Positions 1-11,388 are shown, counted from the stretch's first letter. The stretch: DNA of 64,000 bases from Croceibacterium aestuarii (GCF_030657335.1 NZ_CP131039.1:1442501-1506500), one strand, 5' to 3'. Translations and numbers: made by a program. Notes: generated by a model from the sequence alone, not told the origin.

Positions 1-2290
<2,290 letters not shown>

Positions 2291-2403
2291 TGAATTCACA
2301 TCATCAACGTCAGTCCTGCGTGGACTTGCGTTGTGGAGGATCATCCAGCCAGACGCTCATCGAATACAACAGCATCGATTAAACCGAATTGCGCCGGCTC
2401 CAT

Positions 2404-2521
2404 TGCTTGGTGGCCATGGCGTCTGTGACCCACCCGATCCCATCTCGAACTCGGCCGTGAAACCAGACAGCGCCGATGGTACTAGTGCTCAAGCACTGGA
2501 AGAGTAGGACGCCGCCAGGCA
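2404..2521 (+). rRNA. rrf: 5S ribosomal RNA
   Basis: This 118-base 5S rRNA lies about 113 bases after the 23S end. The termini form the helix I pairing (tgcttggtggc with gccgccaggca, allowing G-U pairs). The internal segments cgatcccatctcgaactcgg and gtgaaaccagacagcgccgatggt-type conserved positions are typical of alphaproteobacterial 5S. It is co-oriented with 23S and with the following tRNA, the normal rrn order. Confidence 0.95.
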
Positions 2522-2562
2522 TTGCAGCCGGCGCAGTTCGGTCAAACCCATTCACAAGTCAG

Positions 2563-2604
2563 AGGGCCTGATTAGGCCCTTGAGAGGGCCCTTGCGGCCC
2601 TCTT
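2563..2604 (+). other. Tandem hairpins between 5S rRNA and tRNA-fMet
   Basis: Two adjacent inverted repeats follow the 5S gene. The first is agggcc-tgatta-ggccct (2563-2580). The second is agagggcc-cttgc-ggccctct (2583-2603), followed by only a short T stretch. They could be a weak terminator or an RNA processing site that separates 5S from the tRNA. The tRNA 30 bases later, with a much stronger terminator after it, argues for read-through and processing. Confidence 0.5.
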
Positions 2605-2634
2605 TGCGTCTCCGTAAGGCGCGAACAACGGTGC

Positions 2635-2711
<77 letters not shown>

Positions 2712-2738
2712 CCGTCTTCCGTTCTCACTGAACGCGTC

Positions 2739-2767
2739 AGCGCTGCCGGTTTCCGGTGGCGCTTTTT
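2739..2767 (+). terminator. Rho-independent terminator of the rrn operon
   Basis: The stem agcgctgccgg / ccggtggcgct has 11 pairs, two of them G-U, around a ttt loop at 2750-2752. It is followed by ttttt at 2763-2767. It lies 27 bases after the tRNA and just before the end of the convergent permease gene. Confidence 0.88.
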
Positions 2768-2790
2768 CTATTTGCGGCGCGGAAGCCGGA

Positions 2791-3963
2791 TCAGTGCGAC
2801 AGGGCTGGCACGCCATGCGCCGGACGATGTCGACGCCGCGCCCGAGCCAGCATTTGCCGCAGTTTCGAGCTTGGCCAGCGGCGCATGAGGCGCAGAAAGA
2901 ACTCGTCGAACGCGCCGGCTCCCGCGCGCCGGTTCCACTCCGCGATCCCGGTGACCAAGGCCCCCCATGCAGCGGCAAGGCCCAGTCCCGCGAGTTCGGG
3001 CGAGAGCCCGGTCGCGCGATCGACCATCGAAATCGACTTGATGCACAGGACGATCAGCACCAGGCCGAGAAACAGCGACAGCGCCGATACGCTGCGTCGC
3101 GGGGGGCGGCCGAGTGAAAGGCCGAGCCACGGTGTCAGCAGGGCCAGCAAGGCCCACAAAATCCGGCCGTATGCTGCTGCGCGCGCTTCTGGCGTTCCTT
3201 GCTCAAGGAGAGACGACAGCGAGACCTTCTTGAACGGCACACTGGTAGCGGTGCGTTGTTCAGGGAACGGCTGGCCTTGCTCGAAGAATTCCAGTTTATC
3301 GAACTTGGCCACACTTCGGTCCCTGGCATTCACCGATTGGCCGTCGATCAGCCTGACGAAAATGCCTCCTTGGGGCGCAATGGAAACTTGTCCGACTGCT
3401 GCCGTGTATGTCGTGCCGTCTCCCACCAAGAAGATGTTCTCCAGCGACGAACCGTCGTCGCTGACGGCTCTGAACGTCATGGCGCGATCGTCGCCGAGCT
3501 TGACCATTTCGTTCGGCTGCACGCTGTAGCCGAATTCACCGGCATGCATTCGCCGTCCGATGTCATCGAGCCGTTGTTCGCCACCCGGCATCAGCCATCC
3601 CTGGTTGATGAGAATGACCAGCGCGACAACGAGCGAGAGAAGTGCGGGCCAACGCATCCAGCGCAGGGACCCGATGCCCGACGCTTCGATCGCATCGAGC
3701 TCGCCGCGCAGAGCTAGCCGGCGCACTGCCAGGGCGTTGGCGAGATAAAGTCCGACGAGCAGACCAAGGCCGGCGTACTCGGGGAGCAAGCCGGCGAGCG
3801 TTTCGATGACGATCTCGCCGCGGTGACCGGACAGACGGGTGATATCGAGCAAGCGCGGCAGGTGTTCGAGAATCATCAGCGACATGACAACCCCGAGCAC
3901 GCTGAAGAGTGTGCCGATGGTCTGTCGCAAGACGTAGCGATCGAGAATGGTGACCGCACTCAT
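2791..3963 (-). CDS. LptF/LptG family (YjgP/YjgQ) permease
   Basis: This 390-residue inner-membrane protein belongs to the YjgP/YjgQ family. LptF and LptG of that family form the transmembrane part of the LPS-export ABC transporter LptBFG. The N-terminus MSAVTILDRYVLRQTIGT and a first TM helix at about 15-35 are typical. TM helices follow near 60-80 and 105-125, then a periplasmic domain (about 130-270) and three C-terminal helices (about 280-370). It is the last gene of a minus-strand cluster and starts 9 bases after the preceding glycosyltransferase. Lpt permeases normally occur as an adjacent lptF-lptG pair, but here there is one copy among glycosyltransferases. It could be the genuine subunit or a specialised paralogue that exports a locally made glycolipid. 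Confidence 0.85.
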   Translation of the reverse strand: MSAVTILDRYVLRQTIGTLFSVLGVVMSLMILEHLPRLLDITRLSGHRGEIVIETLAGLLPEYAGLGLLVGLYLANALAVRRLALRGELDAIEASGIGSLRWMRWPALLSLVVALVILINQGWLMPGGEQRLDDIGRRMHAGEFGYSVQPNEMVKLGDDRAMTFRAVSDDGSSLENIFLVGDGTTYTAAVGQVSIAPQGGIFVRLIDGQSVNARDRSVAKFDKLEFFEQGQPFPEQRTATSVPFKKVSLSSLLEQGTPEARAAAYGRILWALLALLTPWLGLSLGRPPRRSVSALSLFLGLVLIVLCIKSISMVDRATGLSPELAGLGLAAAWGALVTGIAEWNRRAGAGAFDEFFLRLMRRWPSSKLRQMLARARRRHRPAHGVPALSH

Positions 3964-3972
3964 TCTCCCGCT

Positions 3973-5133
3973 TCAGGCCGCCCGTACCCGCTGTGCTTCG
4001 ATGATCGCGCGATAGGATCCGAACAGTTCGGTGAAGTGATCCTCCATCGTGCGCGATTTTTCGTCTCGAGCGCCTCGAAAGCCCATCTCCGCGAATTCGC
4101 GAATGGCCCGTGCGACGTCGCTCCCGGAGCCGGCTTGGAATGTCAGGCCGCCGCCCTCGCGGGCGAAATCGGCCGCGCCGCCGAGGTCGGGAACGATAAC
4201 CGGGATGCCGCTGGCCCGCGCCTCCGCCGCCACCATGCAAAATGTCTCGGCCTCGCAGCCGTGGATCAGGGCATCGGCGCTGGCCAGGATTGTCGCGAAA
4301 TGCGCCCTGTTGCGTTCCGGCGGCAGCACGCGGATGTGGGGATTTCCGGCAATGGACTTGAGCAGACTGCCTTTTTCGCGCCCCTCTCCAATTATGACCA
4401 TCCCAACCGGCCAATGGCGGCCTACTGACGTGACGGCCTCGATCAGCATCGGGATGCGCTTTTCCGCGGCCAATCGGCCTGCGGCGATAAGCAGGATGGC
4501 ATCGTCTCCGAGCTCACATCGACGCAGCAGTTCCTGGCGCAGGGCCAAGTCGCGCCGCTGCGGCGAGAACAGTCCCGCTTGCACGCCCATGGGCAAGGTT
4601 TGCACACCTGCGACCCCGCCTGCGCGGAGTCGCCCGGCGAGCTGCTCGTTGGCGCAGATGATCGTCGCGAATGCCGCCCCCAGCCGGCGCAGGTGACGCC
4701 AATAGCCTTCGCAGCGCTTGTCGATCTGGGCACGGGTCATGAACGGGCCGAGGTACCGGTAGGCGTAGGCCGCGAGAGGATCGGCGTGCATGACCAGCGA
4801 TTTGGGAATATCCGGCCGCCAGGTTGCGACCATCGCCGGGCTTCGCCAGGGGGATGATGCTTCGACCAGATCCGGTGCCCATCGGTCGAGTGCGGAATGG
4901 ATCGCAGCCTCGTCGTCAAAATAGCCGTACTTGCGATCGACCGGCAGGCGCGGAGCTCGCAGAGTGACAATTCGCGCCGAACCGCCGCGCTCTTCGAGAC
5001 GATCGTCGTCGCCCGGAACGATTACGGTCATGTCGACCCCGAGTGCGCCGGAAAGGGCCAGCTTCTGTTCGATGTACGTGCGAACTCCGCCGCCTTGCGG
5101 CGAGTAGAAAGCGCAGACGTCGGCGATCCGCAT
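3973..5133 (-). CDS. Glycosyltransferase, GT4-like (group 1)
   Basis: This 386-residue cytoplasmic GT-B glycosyltransferase is predicted to move a sugar from a nucleotide donor to a lipid or saccharide acceptor. The N-terminus MRIADVCAFYSPQGGGVRTY carries the acceptor-side glycine-rich loop. The C-terminal donor domain has the strand LLIAAGRLAAEKRIPMLIEA (about 214-233) and the late glutamate motif of the retaining family (EAETFCMVAAEARASGIPVI, about 301-320). The exact donor and acceptor cannot be read from sequence; GDP-mannose-type donors are common in this group. The gene begins 7 bases after the DUF2141 gene and runs into the permease gene, so they are probably one operon. Confidence 0.85.
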   Translation of the reverse strand: MRIADVCAFYSPQGGGVRTYIEQKLALSGALGVDMTVIVPGDDDRLEERGGSARIVTLRAPRLPVDRKYGYFDDEAAIHSALDRWAPDLVEASSPWRSPAMVATWRPDIPKSLVMHADPLAAYAYRYLGPFMTRAQIDKRCEGYWRHLRRLGAAFATIICANEQLAGRLRAGGVAGVQTLPMGVQAGLFSPQRRDLALRQELLRRCELGDDAILLIAAGRLAAEKRIPMLIEAVTSVGRHWPVGMVIIGEGREKGSLLKSIAGNPHIRVLPPERNRAHFATILASADALIHGCEAETFCMVAAEARASGIPVIVPDLGGAADFAREGGGLTFQAGSGSDVARAIREFAEMGFRGARDEKSRTMEDHFTELFGSYRAIIEAQRVRAA

Positions 5134-5140
5134 CGCCGCC

Positions 5141-5668
5141 TTAATCCGGCTTTTTCAGCGGGCGCATGGCGAGCCCGTGCGCATAATTGAGCACGATAGT
5201 GATCGGCGTGGGACCGGCTCCCGCTCGCGCGCTCGCCCTGGTAGCCTTCGGCTTGCTCCAGCCGAGTTTCGGATTGCCGGCAAAACCCAGTCCGTCGACA
5301 CGCCAGCCGAACTTGCGATTGCTGTCGCGGTCATGCAGCAGCATCACGCCATAGGTGCCCGGCGCGGGCACGCGGATGCACAGCACGGGTGTTCCGCTCG
5401 ACGGCGTGGCCACTTCGACCCGGCGAAAGGTCTTGCCCTCCGAAATGAGGATGTTGTCGTCCGCGAGGAAATCCTTGTCGTTGGACGGATAGACTTCGAG
5501 CTTGAGATTTCCCGCCCGGTCCTTGAGGCCCGCCACGCTCACCATGAAGGATGGCCCACTCTCGTCAGCGCGGCACTTGCCCTCTGCCTTGCCGAGGTCC
5601 GGCGTCGAAGGAATTGTGGCGGCGGCGAGGAAAGGCAGGGCCAGCAAGCTAGCAAGCGGCCTTCGCAT
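5141..5668 (-). CDS. Exported DUF2141 family protein
   Basis: This 175-residue protein starts with a signal peptide (MRRPLASLLALPFLAAATIP) and is predicted to be periplasmic or exported. It has the DUF2141 pattern: KLEVYP near the first third, then a CIRVPAPGTYGVMLLHDRD-type beta segment, then NRKFGWRVDGLGFAGNPK. The biochemical role of this family is unknown. The start at 5668 is supported by a ribosome-binding site (GGAG six bases upstream); an in-frame upstream ATG would give a poorer signal peptide. With this start the gene overlaps the end of the preceding membrane-protein gene by 20 bases, which suggests translational coupling. Confidence 0.8.
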   Translation of the reverse strand: MRRPLASLLALPFLAAATIPSTPDLGKAEGKCRADESGPSFMVSVAGLKDRAGNLKLEVYPSNDKDFLADDNILISEGKTFRRVEVATPSSGTPVLCIRVPAPGTYGVMLLHDRDSNRKFGWRVDGLGFAGNPKLGWSKPKATRASARAGAGPTPITIVLNYAHGLAMRPLKKPD

Positions 5669-6584
5669 TGCGATCTCCATCAAACAGGTCGACCAGCGCA
5701 AAAGTCACACCAATCAGAATATGGGTCAGAAGGATCAAACCCGCCATCATCGTCACCAAGGCAGCCATTTCCGCATCCTTGCCGACCACGAGAATTGCGA
5801 CGCCGGCGAACACGATGTCCTTGTTGGGCACGAAAGGCAGGCGCGAGATGAGGAGGCGTAGGGCGGCCAGCAAGAGCCACCAGGCAAGCGCCACCTCGGG
5901 CAGGACAAGATGCCACAGGAGCCCCGACAAGAGCGTGGAGACTACGATGCGCAGAACCTGAACGACGGCCACGAACCACAACTCAGGCCGGCTGAGCGAG
6001 AAAATTCTCCCACGCCAGATCATTACCGCGACCGAGGTGCCGATGACGAATGCCAGGGACCAGGCGATGGTCGCGGCGTAGTCATCGAGCGGCAGCAGGC
6101 GTAGGAACGGCGAGGCCAAGGCGAGCACCAAGAGCGTGACGATGTTGCCGGTCAACGCCGACAAGACCGCCACGTCCTTGACCGCGCCGAACGGCGAGGC
6201 CGCAAGCGCGAGTTTACGCCGCGCCCAGCTGTAAAAGTAAACCTCGCCGAGGTATCCGACGAGAAGTTCGTTGTAGATCAGCTTGCGCAACAGCGCGCCG
6301 AACGCGCTGGCTCCGCACTTCCAGAGGCGCCGGAATATGATCCAGTCGCTCAGCGGGCCGGCAAGGTAACTGGCCGCGAACACCGCCCAGAACAGCAGCG
6401 AACCTGGCACGATGGCCGTTATGTCGGACAACTTCAGCGACCGCATCTGGTACGCCGCCATGAACAGGACGAAGACCGACAGGGCCATGCTGGCGATACG
6501 CGGGATCGTCAGGATTGGTGGGCGGTCGTTCGGCTCCAGGACGATGACGTCCGACGCAGCGAGAGCGTTAATGTGATGGGTCAT
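5649..6584 (-). CDS. Multi-pass membrane protein, possibly of the LPG-synthase/flippase TM superfamily
   Basis: This 311-residue protein consists mostly of hydrophobic helices: about 30-48, 60-80, 130-150, 165-185, 200-220, 225-245 and 258-300. The hydrophilic N-terminus is about 25 residues. It resembles the UPF0104/AglD/MprF-type transmembrane region by overall topology and by a conserved-looking YNELLVGYLGEVYFYSW stretch, but I cannot name a family with certainty. Its place between two glycosyltransferases suggests a role in moving or presenting a lipid-linked sugar. It is transcribed with its neighbours (27 bases from the upstream gene). Confidence 0.6.
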   Translation of the reverse strand: MTHHINALAASDVIVLEPNDRPPILTIPRIASMALSVFVLFMAAYQMRSLKLSDITAIVPGSLLFWAVFAASYLAGPLSDWIIFRRLWKCGASAFGALLRKLIYNELLVGYLGEVYFYSWARRKLALAASPFGAVKDVAVLSALTGNIVTLLVLALASPFLRLLPLDDYAATIAWSLAFVIGTSVAVMIWRGRIFSLSRPELWFVAVVQVLRIVVSTLLSGLLWHLVLPEVALAWWLLLAALRLLISRLPFVPNKDIVFAGVAILVVGKDAEMAALVTMMAGLILLTHILIGVTFALVDLFDGDRNAKAAC

Positions 6585-6611
6585 CTGGTCCCTGCAGAAA
6601 GCTGTTGCTTG

Positions 6612-7781
6612 TCAGACGCCGCGCTCGGCCCAATTCCGCAACCCGCCCTGGCTGGTCGCGAGCGGAGCTGTCCCGTCGGCGGAGGCGATGCGGGCAAATT
6701 CGCGAAGGTAGAGGCGGCTGGAGTTCTCGAGCGTGAAGCGCGCGGCGAGGCTTCGCATTTGCGCGACTGGCGCCTTCATCCGCGCGGCCTGGACCATAGC
6801 GGCGCCAAGTCGCTCGATGTCGCGGCAGGGAGCAAGGACGCCGAAACGGCCGTGTCCGACGAGCCATTCCATGCTGACGCAGCAGTCGGTGGCGGCGATC
6901 GGCAGTCCCGCCGCCAGAGCTTCGATGATGACCGCCGGAACCCCTTCGTAATCCGACGACAGCACAAACACGTCTGCGGCTGCGTAGAGTGCGGAGACGT
7001 CATCGACGTGGCCGGGCAGCGAGACCCGGTTGGTAAGGTCGAGCCGCTTTATGCGCGCTTCCAGGCGGCGGCGCTCCGGACCCTCACCGGCGATGATCAA
7101 TGTGTCGCCGGCGTCGGCGCACCGGGCGAATGCATCGATCAGCAGCGCCTGGTTCTTCTGCGGGCACAGCCGGCCGACCGACAGGAATTGTCGGCCGGGG
7201 CGTCTTTCTCCTTTGCTGTGCGTGGTCGCTGCGCGGTCGAATTCCCAACGCGCGAGCGCAGGGTCGGGGATGCAGACCACCTTGCGGCGCGCAACGTCGA
7301 ACTTTCGTTCGATTTGCTGCTGCATCGGCTCGGCAATCGCTACAAAATGCTCGAGATAGATGCCCTGGAGGCGGAGCCACAGTCCATATGCGGCCCGGCC
7401 CGGAGCCGGCATGTCGCTCCGATCGACCTCGTTGCTGACCTTGACCAGCACCGGGGGGCAGCGCGTCCCAAGCAGGACCTTCATGGCTACGCAGACGACC
7501 GTGTATGTATTGCCGGGGCAAAAGATCGCGTCGACCTCCTCGGAGAGCAGGAAGCGATAGAGCGACCAGATCATCCAGATCGTCTCCCACCAGTCGGTGG
7601 CTATCGGCTCGCTGCGGGTACGATAGTCGAGCTTGGGGGCGCTCATCCTTGCAGCGCCGCGATCCCGCCCTAGGACGACGACCACCTCCTCGCCGTCTTC
7701 CCGCCACCTCTCGGCCAGACGCAGAGCAACGCGTTCTACGCCGCCGGGTTCGAAACTATGGATGGGTATGGCGATGCGCAT
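6612..7781 (-). CDS. Glycosyltransferase, GT4-like (group 1)
   Basis: This 389-residue GT-B enzyme starts at MRIAIPIHSFEPGGVERVAL, the usual N-terminus with the GGVE/R acceptor loop. The donor domain has FLSVGRLCPQKNQALLIDAF (about 196-215), IIAGEGPERRRLE and the glutamate motif SSDYEGVPAVIIEALAAGLP (about 274-293). An in-frame ATG 78 bases upstream would add a proline/arginine-rich stretch and overlap the upstream gene, so the later start is preferred. It differs in sequence from the other glycosyltransferase here, so the two probably add different sugars of the same glycan. The substrate is unknown. Confidence 0.85.
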   Translation of the reverse strand: MRIAIPIHSFEPGGVERVALRLAERWREDGEEVVVVLGRDRGAARMSAPKLDYRTRSEPIATDWWETIWMIWSLYRFLLSEEVDAIFCPGNTYTVVCVAMKVLLGTRCPPVLVKVSNEVDRSDMPAPGRAAYGLWLRLQGIYLEHFVAIAEPMQQQIERKFDVARRKVVCIPDPALARWEFDRAATTHSKGERRPGRQFLSVGRLCPQKNQALLIDAFARCADAGDTLIIAGEGPERRRLEARIKRLDLTNRVSLPGHVDDVSALYAAADVFVLSSDYEGVPAVIIEALAAGLPIAATDCCVSMEWLVGHGRFGVLAPCRDIERLGAAMVQAARMKAPVAQMRSLAARFTLENSSRLYLREFARIASADGTAPLATSQGGLRNWAERGV

Positions 7782-7827
7782 GCCGCTACGACGCCGCGGC
7801 CACGGGCAATCCGGAGCTGCGAAAAAG

Positions 7828-8577
7828 TCAGAATTTTCGAAGGTCGCGGTAGCGTCCAATTGCGCGGTGCCTCGTGAAGCAATCGAGGGTCCGGCCTATG
7901 CTGTCCAGAATTGACGCCTTCGTGACGTCGCCGGGATGAACCGCGACGCGCACCGTCTGCAGCGGATGGAGCATCTTTCGCGCCGCGGCGGCGAAAAACA
8001 GCGACGATGCGGTCCTGGCCGGCGAACGGCTCGCCCAGGTGATCACCGGCCCCCGCGCCACGGTCCGTTTGGTCGCCGGCTCCCAGACGCGCATATGATC
8101 TTCCGCGAGGGCGTAGCCGCTTTGTTCGAGGGCCGTCAGCGCACCGGGGCCATAAAGCCAGGCCGGGGCGATGAATCCTGCCGCCTCGCGGCCGATGATG
8201 TCCTCGATCAGCGCTCGGCCGTCGGCCATTCTGCGCGCGGCTTCCGCTTCGTCGAGACCGAGAAATTCGCCCTCGGAGGCGGTCATGTGCCTCGCCTTGA
8301 ATTTCGCCATCCCGCTGTGTTCGGCCAAGTCGCGGTGGAACCAGCCGTGGACGAACATTTCCACGCCGCGATCGGCCCAGCCCCGGAGCTTGCCGGCAAA
8401 TTCGGTTCCTGCGGCCAATCGCTGTCCGCCCCAGTGATCCGGGACCACCAGCATCGCAAAGTTCGGCCCCGCGAGTTGCGCCTCGAGCCGATCGGCGAGC
8501 TCGTCGATCTGTGCGGCAAAGCGCGGACCCACATCGTGGATCGAGGCAAGTAGAAGCTTCCGTTCGTGATGCGGCAT
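7828..8577 (-). CDS. DUF2334 family protein (polysaccharide deacetylase-like)
   Basis: This 249-residue protein is of the DUF2334 group, whose fold is that of NodB-type carbohydrate esterases. Visible elements are the first-strand aspartate motif LLASIHDVGPRF (about 9-20), the metal-site histidine segment MFVHGWFHRD (about 74-83) and the later GFIAPAWLYG segment (about 134-143). There is no signal peptide, so it probably acts on a cytoplasmic or lipid-linked sugar. Metal-dependent N-deacetylation of an amino sugar is the plausible reaction, but family members are poorly characterised. It is the second gene of the minus-strand envelope cluster, 46 bases before the next glycosyltransferase. Confidence 0.8.
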   Translation of the reverse strand: MPHHERKLLLASIHDVGPRFAAQIDELADRLEAQLAGPNFAMLVVPDHWGGQRLAAGTEFAGKLRGWADRGVEMFVHGWFHRDLAEHSGMAKFKARHMTASEGEFLGLDEAEAARRMADGRALIEDIIGREAAGFIAPAWLYGPGALTALEQSGYALAEDHMRVWEPATKRTVARGPVITWASRSPARTASSLFFAAAARKMLHPLQTVRVAVHPGDVTKASILDSIGRTLDCFTRHRAIGRYRDLRKF

Positions 8578-8660
8578 GGAGGGCTTATCCTGGTGCCCGG
8601 GTTGCGCGGGCGTTCTGGTTGGCGAGCAAGTCCGGCAAGTGCAAGCACGCTAATCGCGCA

Positions 8661-9350
8661 TCAGAATCTGAAGTTGGTCGCAAGCGCCAGAGATCGTTCG
8701 CGTCCGAGACCTCTGGTGTACGAGCTTTCCGCTCGCAAGCTTAGCGAGACTGCCGAGGCGTAGGCTGCCGGCGTGCTGCCGATTTTGAGGGCAAAGCCGG
8801 CCTTCTGCCGAGCAACCCCGCTGGCGATGGTGCGTGCAAATTCTTCGATCGAGCCGGGATTCCAGCCGCCGTTGTCGAAGGCACTGAGCGTGAAACGTGC
8901 TCCGCCCTCGCTCGCCAGCGACAGGTCCGCTTCGGCCGAACGGCGCGTAGTCTTGCCGACGAACAAAGGCCCGCCGATTGCGCCTTGCTTGAGATAGGTG
9001 CCTCGCCCGCCGACGCCCGTGCGCCATCCCGGCGCGAGGTCGAACTCGAGTTGCGCGAGGACCATTGCGCCCCGCCGCCACAGTTCTTCGGTACCCGCCG
9101 CAACGCCGTGCTTGCGACCTTCCCTGATGTGCGCGGCATCGAGCCGCAACGCGCCGGTGCCCCAGTCCAGATCGGCGCCGTGCAGGCGGGACCGGGGTTG
9201 CGGCGATGTTTCCAAGTCGCGCACGATGTCCACGGTCACCCTTTCCAGGCTCGGCGACGTCCCACCGGTCGCCTCCGCCAGCGCCGGCGCCGCGCTGAGC
9301 GCTAGCACGGGCAACCCGATGGCCAGGAAGGGGCGGGAACCGGAAATCAT
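8661..9350 (-). CDS. Exported protein of unknown function, possibly a small outer-membrane beta-barrel
   Basis: This 229-residue protein starts at MISGSRPFLAIGLPVLALSA, a clear signal peptide with a likely cleavage after ALA. The rest alternates polar and hydrophobic residues (for example GARFTLSAFDNGGWN) and ends in ...ALATNFRF. A terminal phenylalanine is the usual BAM-recognition end of outer-membrane barrels. I do not recognise a family. It is the first gene of the minus-strand cluster, and its promoter should lie in the 109-base gap shared with the divergent secreted nuclease-like gene. Confidence 0.65.
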   Translation of the reverse strand: MISGSRPFLAIGLPVLALSAAPALAEATGGTSPSLERVTVDIVRDLETSPQPRSRLHGADLDWGTGALRLDAAHIREGRKHGVAAGTEELWRRGAMVLAQLEFDLAPGWRTGVGGRGTYLKQGAIGGPLFVGKTTRRSAEADLSLASEGGARFTLSAFDNGGWNPGSIEEFARTIASGVARQKAGFALKIGSTPAAYASAVSLSLRAESSYTRGLGRERSLALATNFRF

Positions 9351-9459
9351 GGGGACGCTCCTCGCAAATTGCCTGTGCGGAGAAGACGCCGGCGTGCCGG
9401 GAAAACCGGAGTTCGCGCCGTCACTACGGAACGGGCTGTCGCACGGCGTCTGAGGGGTG

Positions 9460-10512
9460 ATGATACCATTCCGCAGCAATCGAGGCTGGGCCATGGGCGG
9501 CCTGTTTGTGGCTCTGGCGGCGGCCCTTCTGCTGGCGCCCGGCGCCAGTGCGATCGATACCCAGCGCCTGCAAATTGCCGATCACGAGCCCAACCCTGCC
9601 GCGCAACTCACGGTGCTGACCTACAACGTAAAAGGATTGCCCTGGCCGATCGCCGGCAACCGCACGCCGCAGCTCGACGCCATCGGCGCCACGCTCGGAG
9701 AACTGCGGCGCCACGGCAACCAGCCGCATGTCGTGCTGTTGCAGGAAGCGTTCAGCAGCGAGGCGAAGGCCATCGCCACGGCGGCGGGATATCGCCACGT
9801 CGCATTCGGTCCGAAAGAGGCGCCCAAGCTCGCCGCGCCGCCTCTCGGGGAGGCCTTTGCGAAGGCCGCGCAATGGACGCGGGGTGAAACAGCCGGATCA
9901 TTGGCCGACAGCGGTCTGGCCATGCTGTCGGATTATCCAATCGTCAAAGTCGAGCGCGCCGCGTTCCCCCAGGGGGCCTGCGCCGGGCTCGATTGTCTCG
10001 CTGCAAAAGGCGTGCTGCTGGCCTGGATCAGGGTACCGGGGATTCCGACTCCGGTCCTGATCGGCGACACGCACCTCAACTCGCGGCATGCAAGCGGGGT
10101 CGGTGCCGGCCGTGCCAACAAGGCATACGCCTGGCAAGTCGGCGACCTTGAGAAGCTGGTCGCGAAGGCCGCCACGCCCGGCACACCGATGATCGTGGGC
10201 GGGGATTTCAATATTGGCCGGGACAATGCCCGCGTTGCGGCCTTCGACCGAAGTGGGTTGCTTGGCTCCGAACGTCGCGACGACCTTGCATTCATTCACC
10301 AGGCCTCGCTCGAGAACCCCGGTGCGGCGGAATTTCCCGCCATCATGGCCGACAACAAGATCAAGCTGTTCAGCCGCGGGGGGCGCGCTGTCCGGGTCGA
10401 GCCCCTCGAGGCTTGGGTACCCTTTCCCTCGACATCCGATCCCAGTCCCCTCTCCGACCACCCAGGGCTTATCGTCGAATACCGGCTTATCTCTAAGCCG
10501 ACTGGTCGGTGA
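9460..10512 (+). CDS. Secreted endonuclease/exonuclease/phosphatase (EEP) family protein
   Basis: This protein of about 350 residues has an N-terminal signal peptide (hydrophobic stretch [19 protein letters not shown]). The EEP (DNase I/sphingomyelinase-like) motifs occur in order: LTYNVKG (about 52-58), the metal-binding glutamate LLQEAF (about 93-98), GDTHLNS (about 203-209), GGDFNIG (about 248-254) and the catalytic SDHPGLI near the C-terminus. It therefore probably hydrolyses a phosphodiester outside the cytoplasm (nucleic acid or phospholipid). An in-frame GTG at 9457 directly precedes the ATG used here and either may be the start. It is divergent from the putative outer-membrane protein. 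Confidence 0.85.
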   Translation: MIPFRSNRGWAMGGLFVALAAALLLAPGASAIDTQRLQIADHEPNPAAQLTVLTYNVKGLPWPIAGNRTPQLDAIGATLGELRRHGNQPHVVLLQEAFSSEAKAIATAAGYRHVAFGPKEAPKLAAPPLGEAFAKAAQWTRGETAGSLADSGLAMLSDYPIVKVERAAFPQGACAGLDCLAAKGVLLAWIRVPGIPTPVLIGDTHLNSRHASGVGAGRANKAYAWQVGDLEKLVAKAATPGTPMIVGGDFNIGRDNARVAAFDRSGLLGSERRDDLAFIHQASLENPGAAEFPAIMADNKIKLFSRGGRAVRVEPLEAWVPFPSTSDPSPLSDHPGLIVEYRLISKPTGR

Positions 10513-10538
10513 GCTTCGAAGCTGGCAGATGCCGGGCC

Positions 10539-10996
10539 ATGACTTCGATCCGCATTCTTGTCGATGCCGACGCATGTCCGGTGAAGGAAGAAATCTATCG
10601 TGTCGCAGAGCGTCGCAGGATTCCGGTCAGCGTAGTCAGCAACAGCTATTTCCGGGTGCCGGTCGGGCCGCTGGTGGAGCGAGTCGTGGTGACGACGGCT
10701 TCGATGCAGCGGACGATTGGATTGCCGAACGCGCCGCCCCCCGCACAGTCGTGATCACCGCGGACATCCTTTTGGCCGATCGCTGCCTGAAGGCCGGGGC
10801 TACGGTGATCGGCAACAATGGCCGGCCCTTCACCGAGGGCAGCATCGGCGGCGCCATCGCCACCCGGGCCATCATGGCCGATCTGCGCGCCGGAGGAGAT
10901 GTCGTCGGCGGTCCTGCGCCATTTGCCAAGGCCGACAGGTCGCGCTTTCTGCAAGCGCTGGACGAAGCGCTGGTGAGATTGGAGCGCACTGCTTGA
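10539..10996 (+). pseudogene. yaiI: YaiI/YqxD (DUF188) family protein, frameshifted
   Basis: Two frames together encode a full-length DUF188 protein. The first frame starts at 10539 ([20 protein letters not shown]) and runs through [20 protein letters not shown]. The matching C-terminal half, from [14 protein letters not shown] through the [17 protein letters not shown] core to ALVRLERTA, is in another frame and ends at 10996. One base is missing near 10692, where relatives read [13 protein letters not shown]. Left alone, the first frame runs on to a stop at 10754. Without the lost base the product would be 152 residues, normal for the family. It is either a recent inactivation, a sequencing error or, less likely, programmed frameshifting. 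The role of the family is not well defined. Confidence 0.85.
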
Positions 10997-11196
10997 CGCC
11001 CCGGCAGCGTAGGTCGGGCGCGCGAGCCCTTACAAATCCGTGACCCGTCGCTATATGGGTCACACTGCGGGCATTCGCTAACCTAAGCGCTCGCGGCTGA
11101 GAGATACGACGTGCTCCCGCTTACCCTGCAGGAGACGACCGTGCCGCTCCCCCTCACTCTCGACCATTCGATTCCGTCGAAGAGGCCGGTGCTCGT

Positions 11197-11388
11197 TTGA
11201 GCGACCGGACCCTGCTCGCCTATGGGCTGATCGCATTGCTGGTTCTCTGGCTTGGCGCGCTCATCTGGTGGCGACGCTACCATTCCAACCGGCAGACAGA
11301 GGTGCGCTCAAAATTGCGACGCCAGAAGCAAAGCGATGCGCGGGCGCTGAAATTTATGGCGGAAGACGACGCCGGCCTGCGACCATGA
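11197..11388 (+). CDS. Small membrane protein of unknown function (63 aa)
   Basis: This short frame begins at a TTG. It encodes an N-terminal transmembrane helix (LLAYGLIALLVLWLGALIWW, about 6-25) and a basic tail rich in arginine and lysine. Its TGA stop overlaps the ATG of the next small gene in an ATGA arrangement, which favours both being real. An upstream GAAGAGG could serve as a distant ribosome-binding site. The 200 bases before it show no other gene. It has no recognised family and the start codon is uncertain. Confidence 0.45.
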   Translation: MSDRTLLAYGLIALLVLWLGALIWWRRYHSNRQTEVRSKLRRQKQSDARALKFMAEDDAGLRP

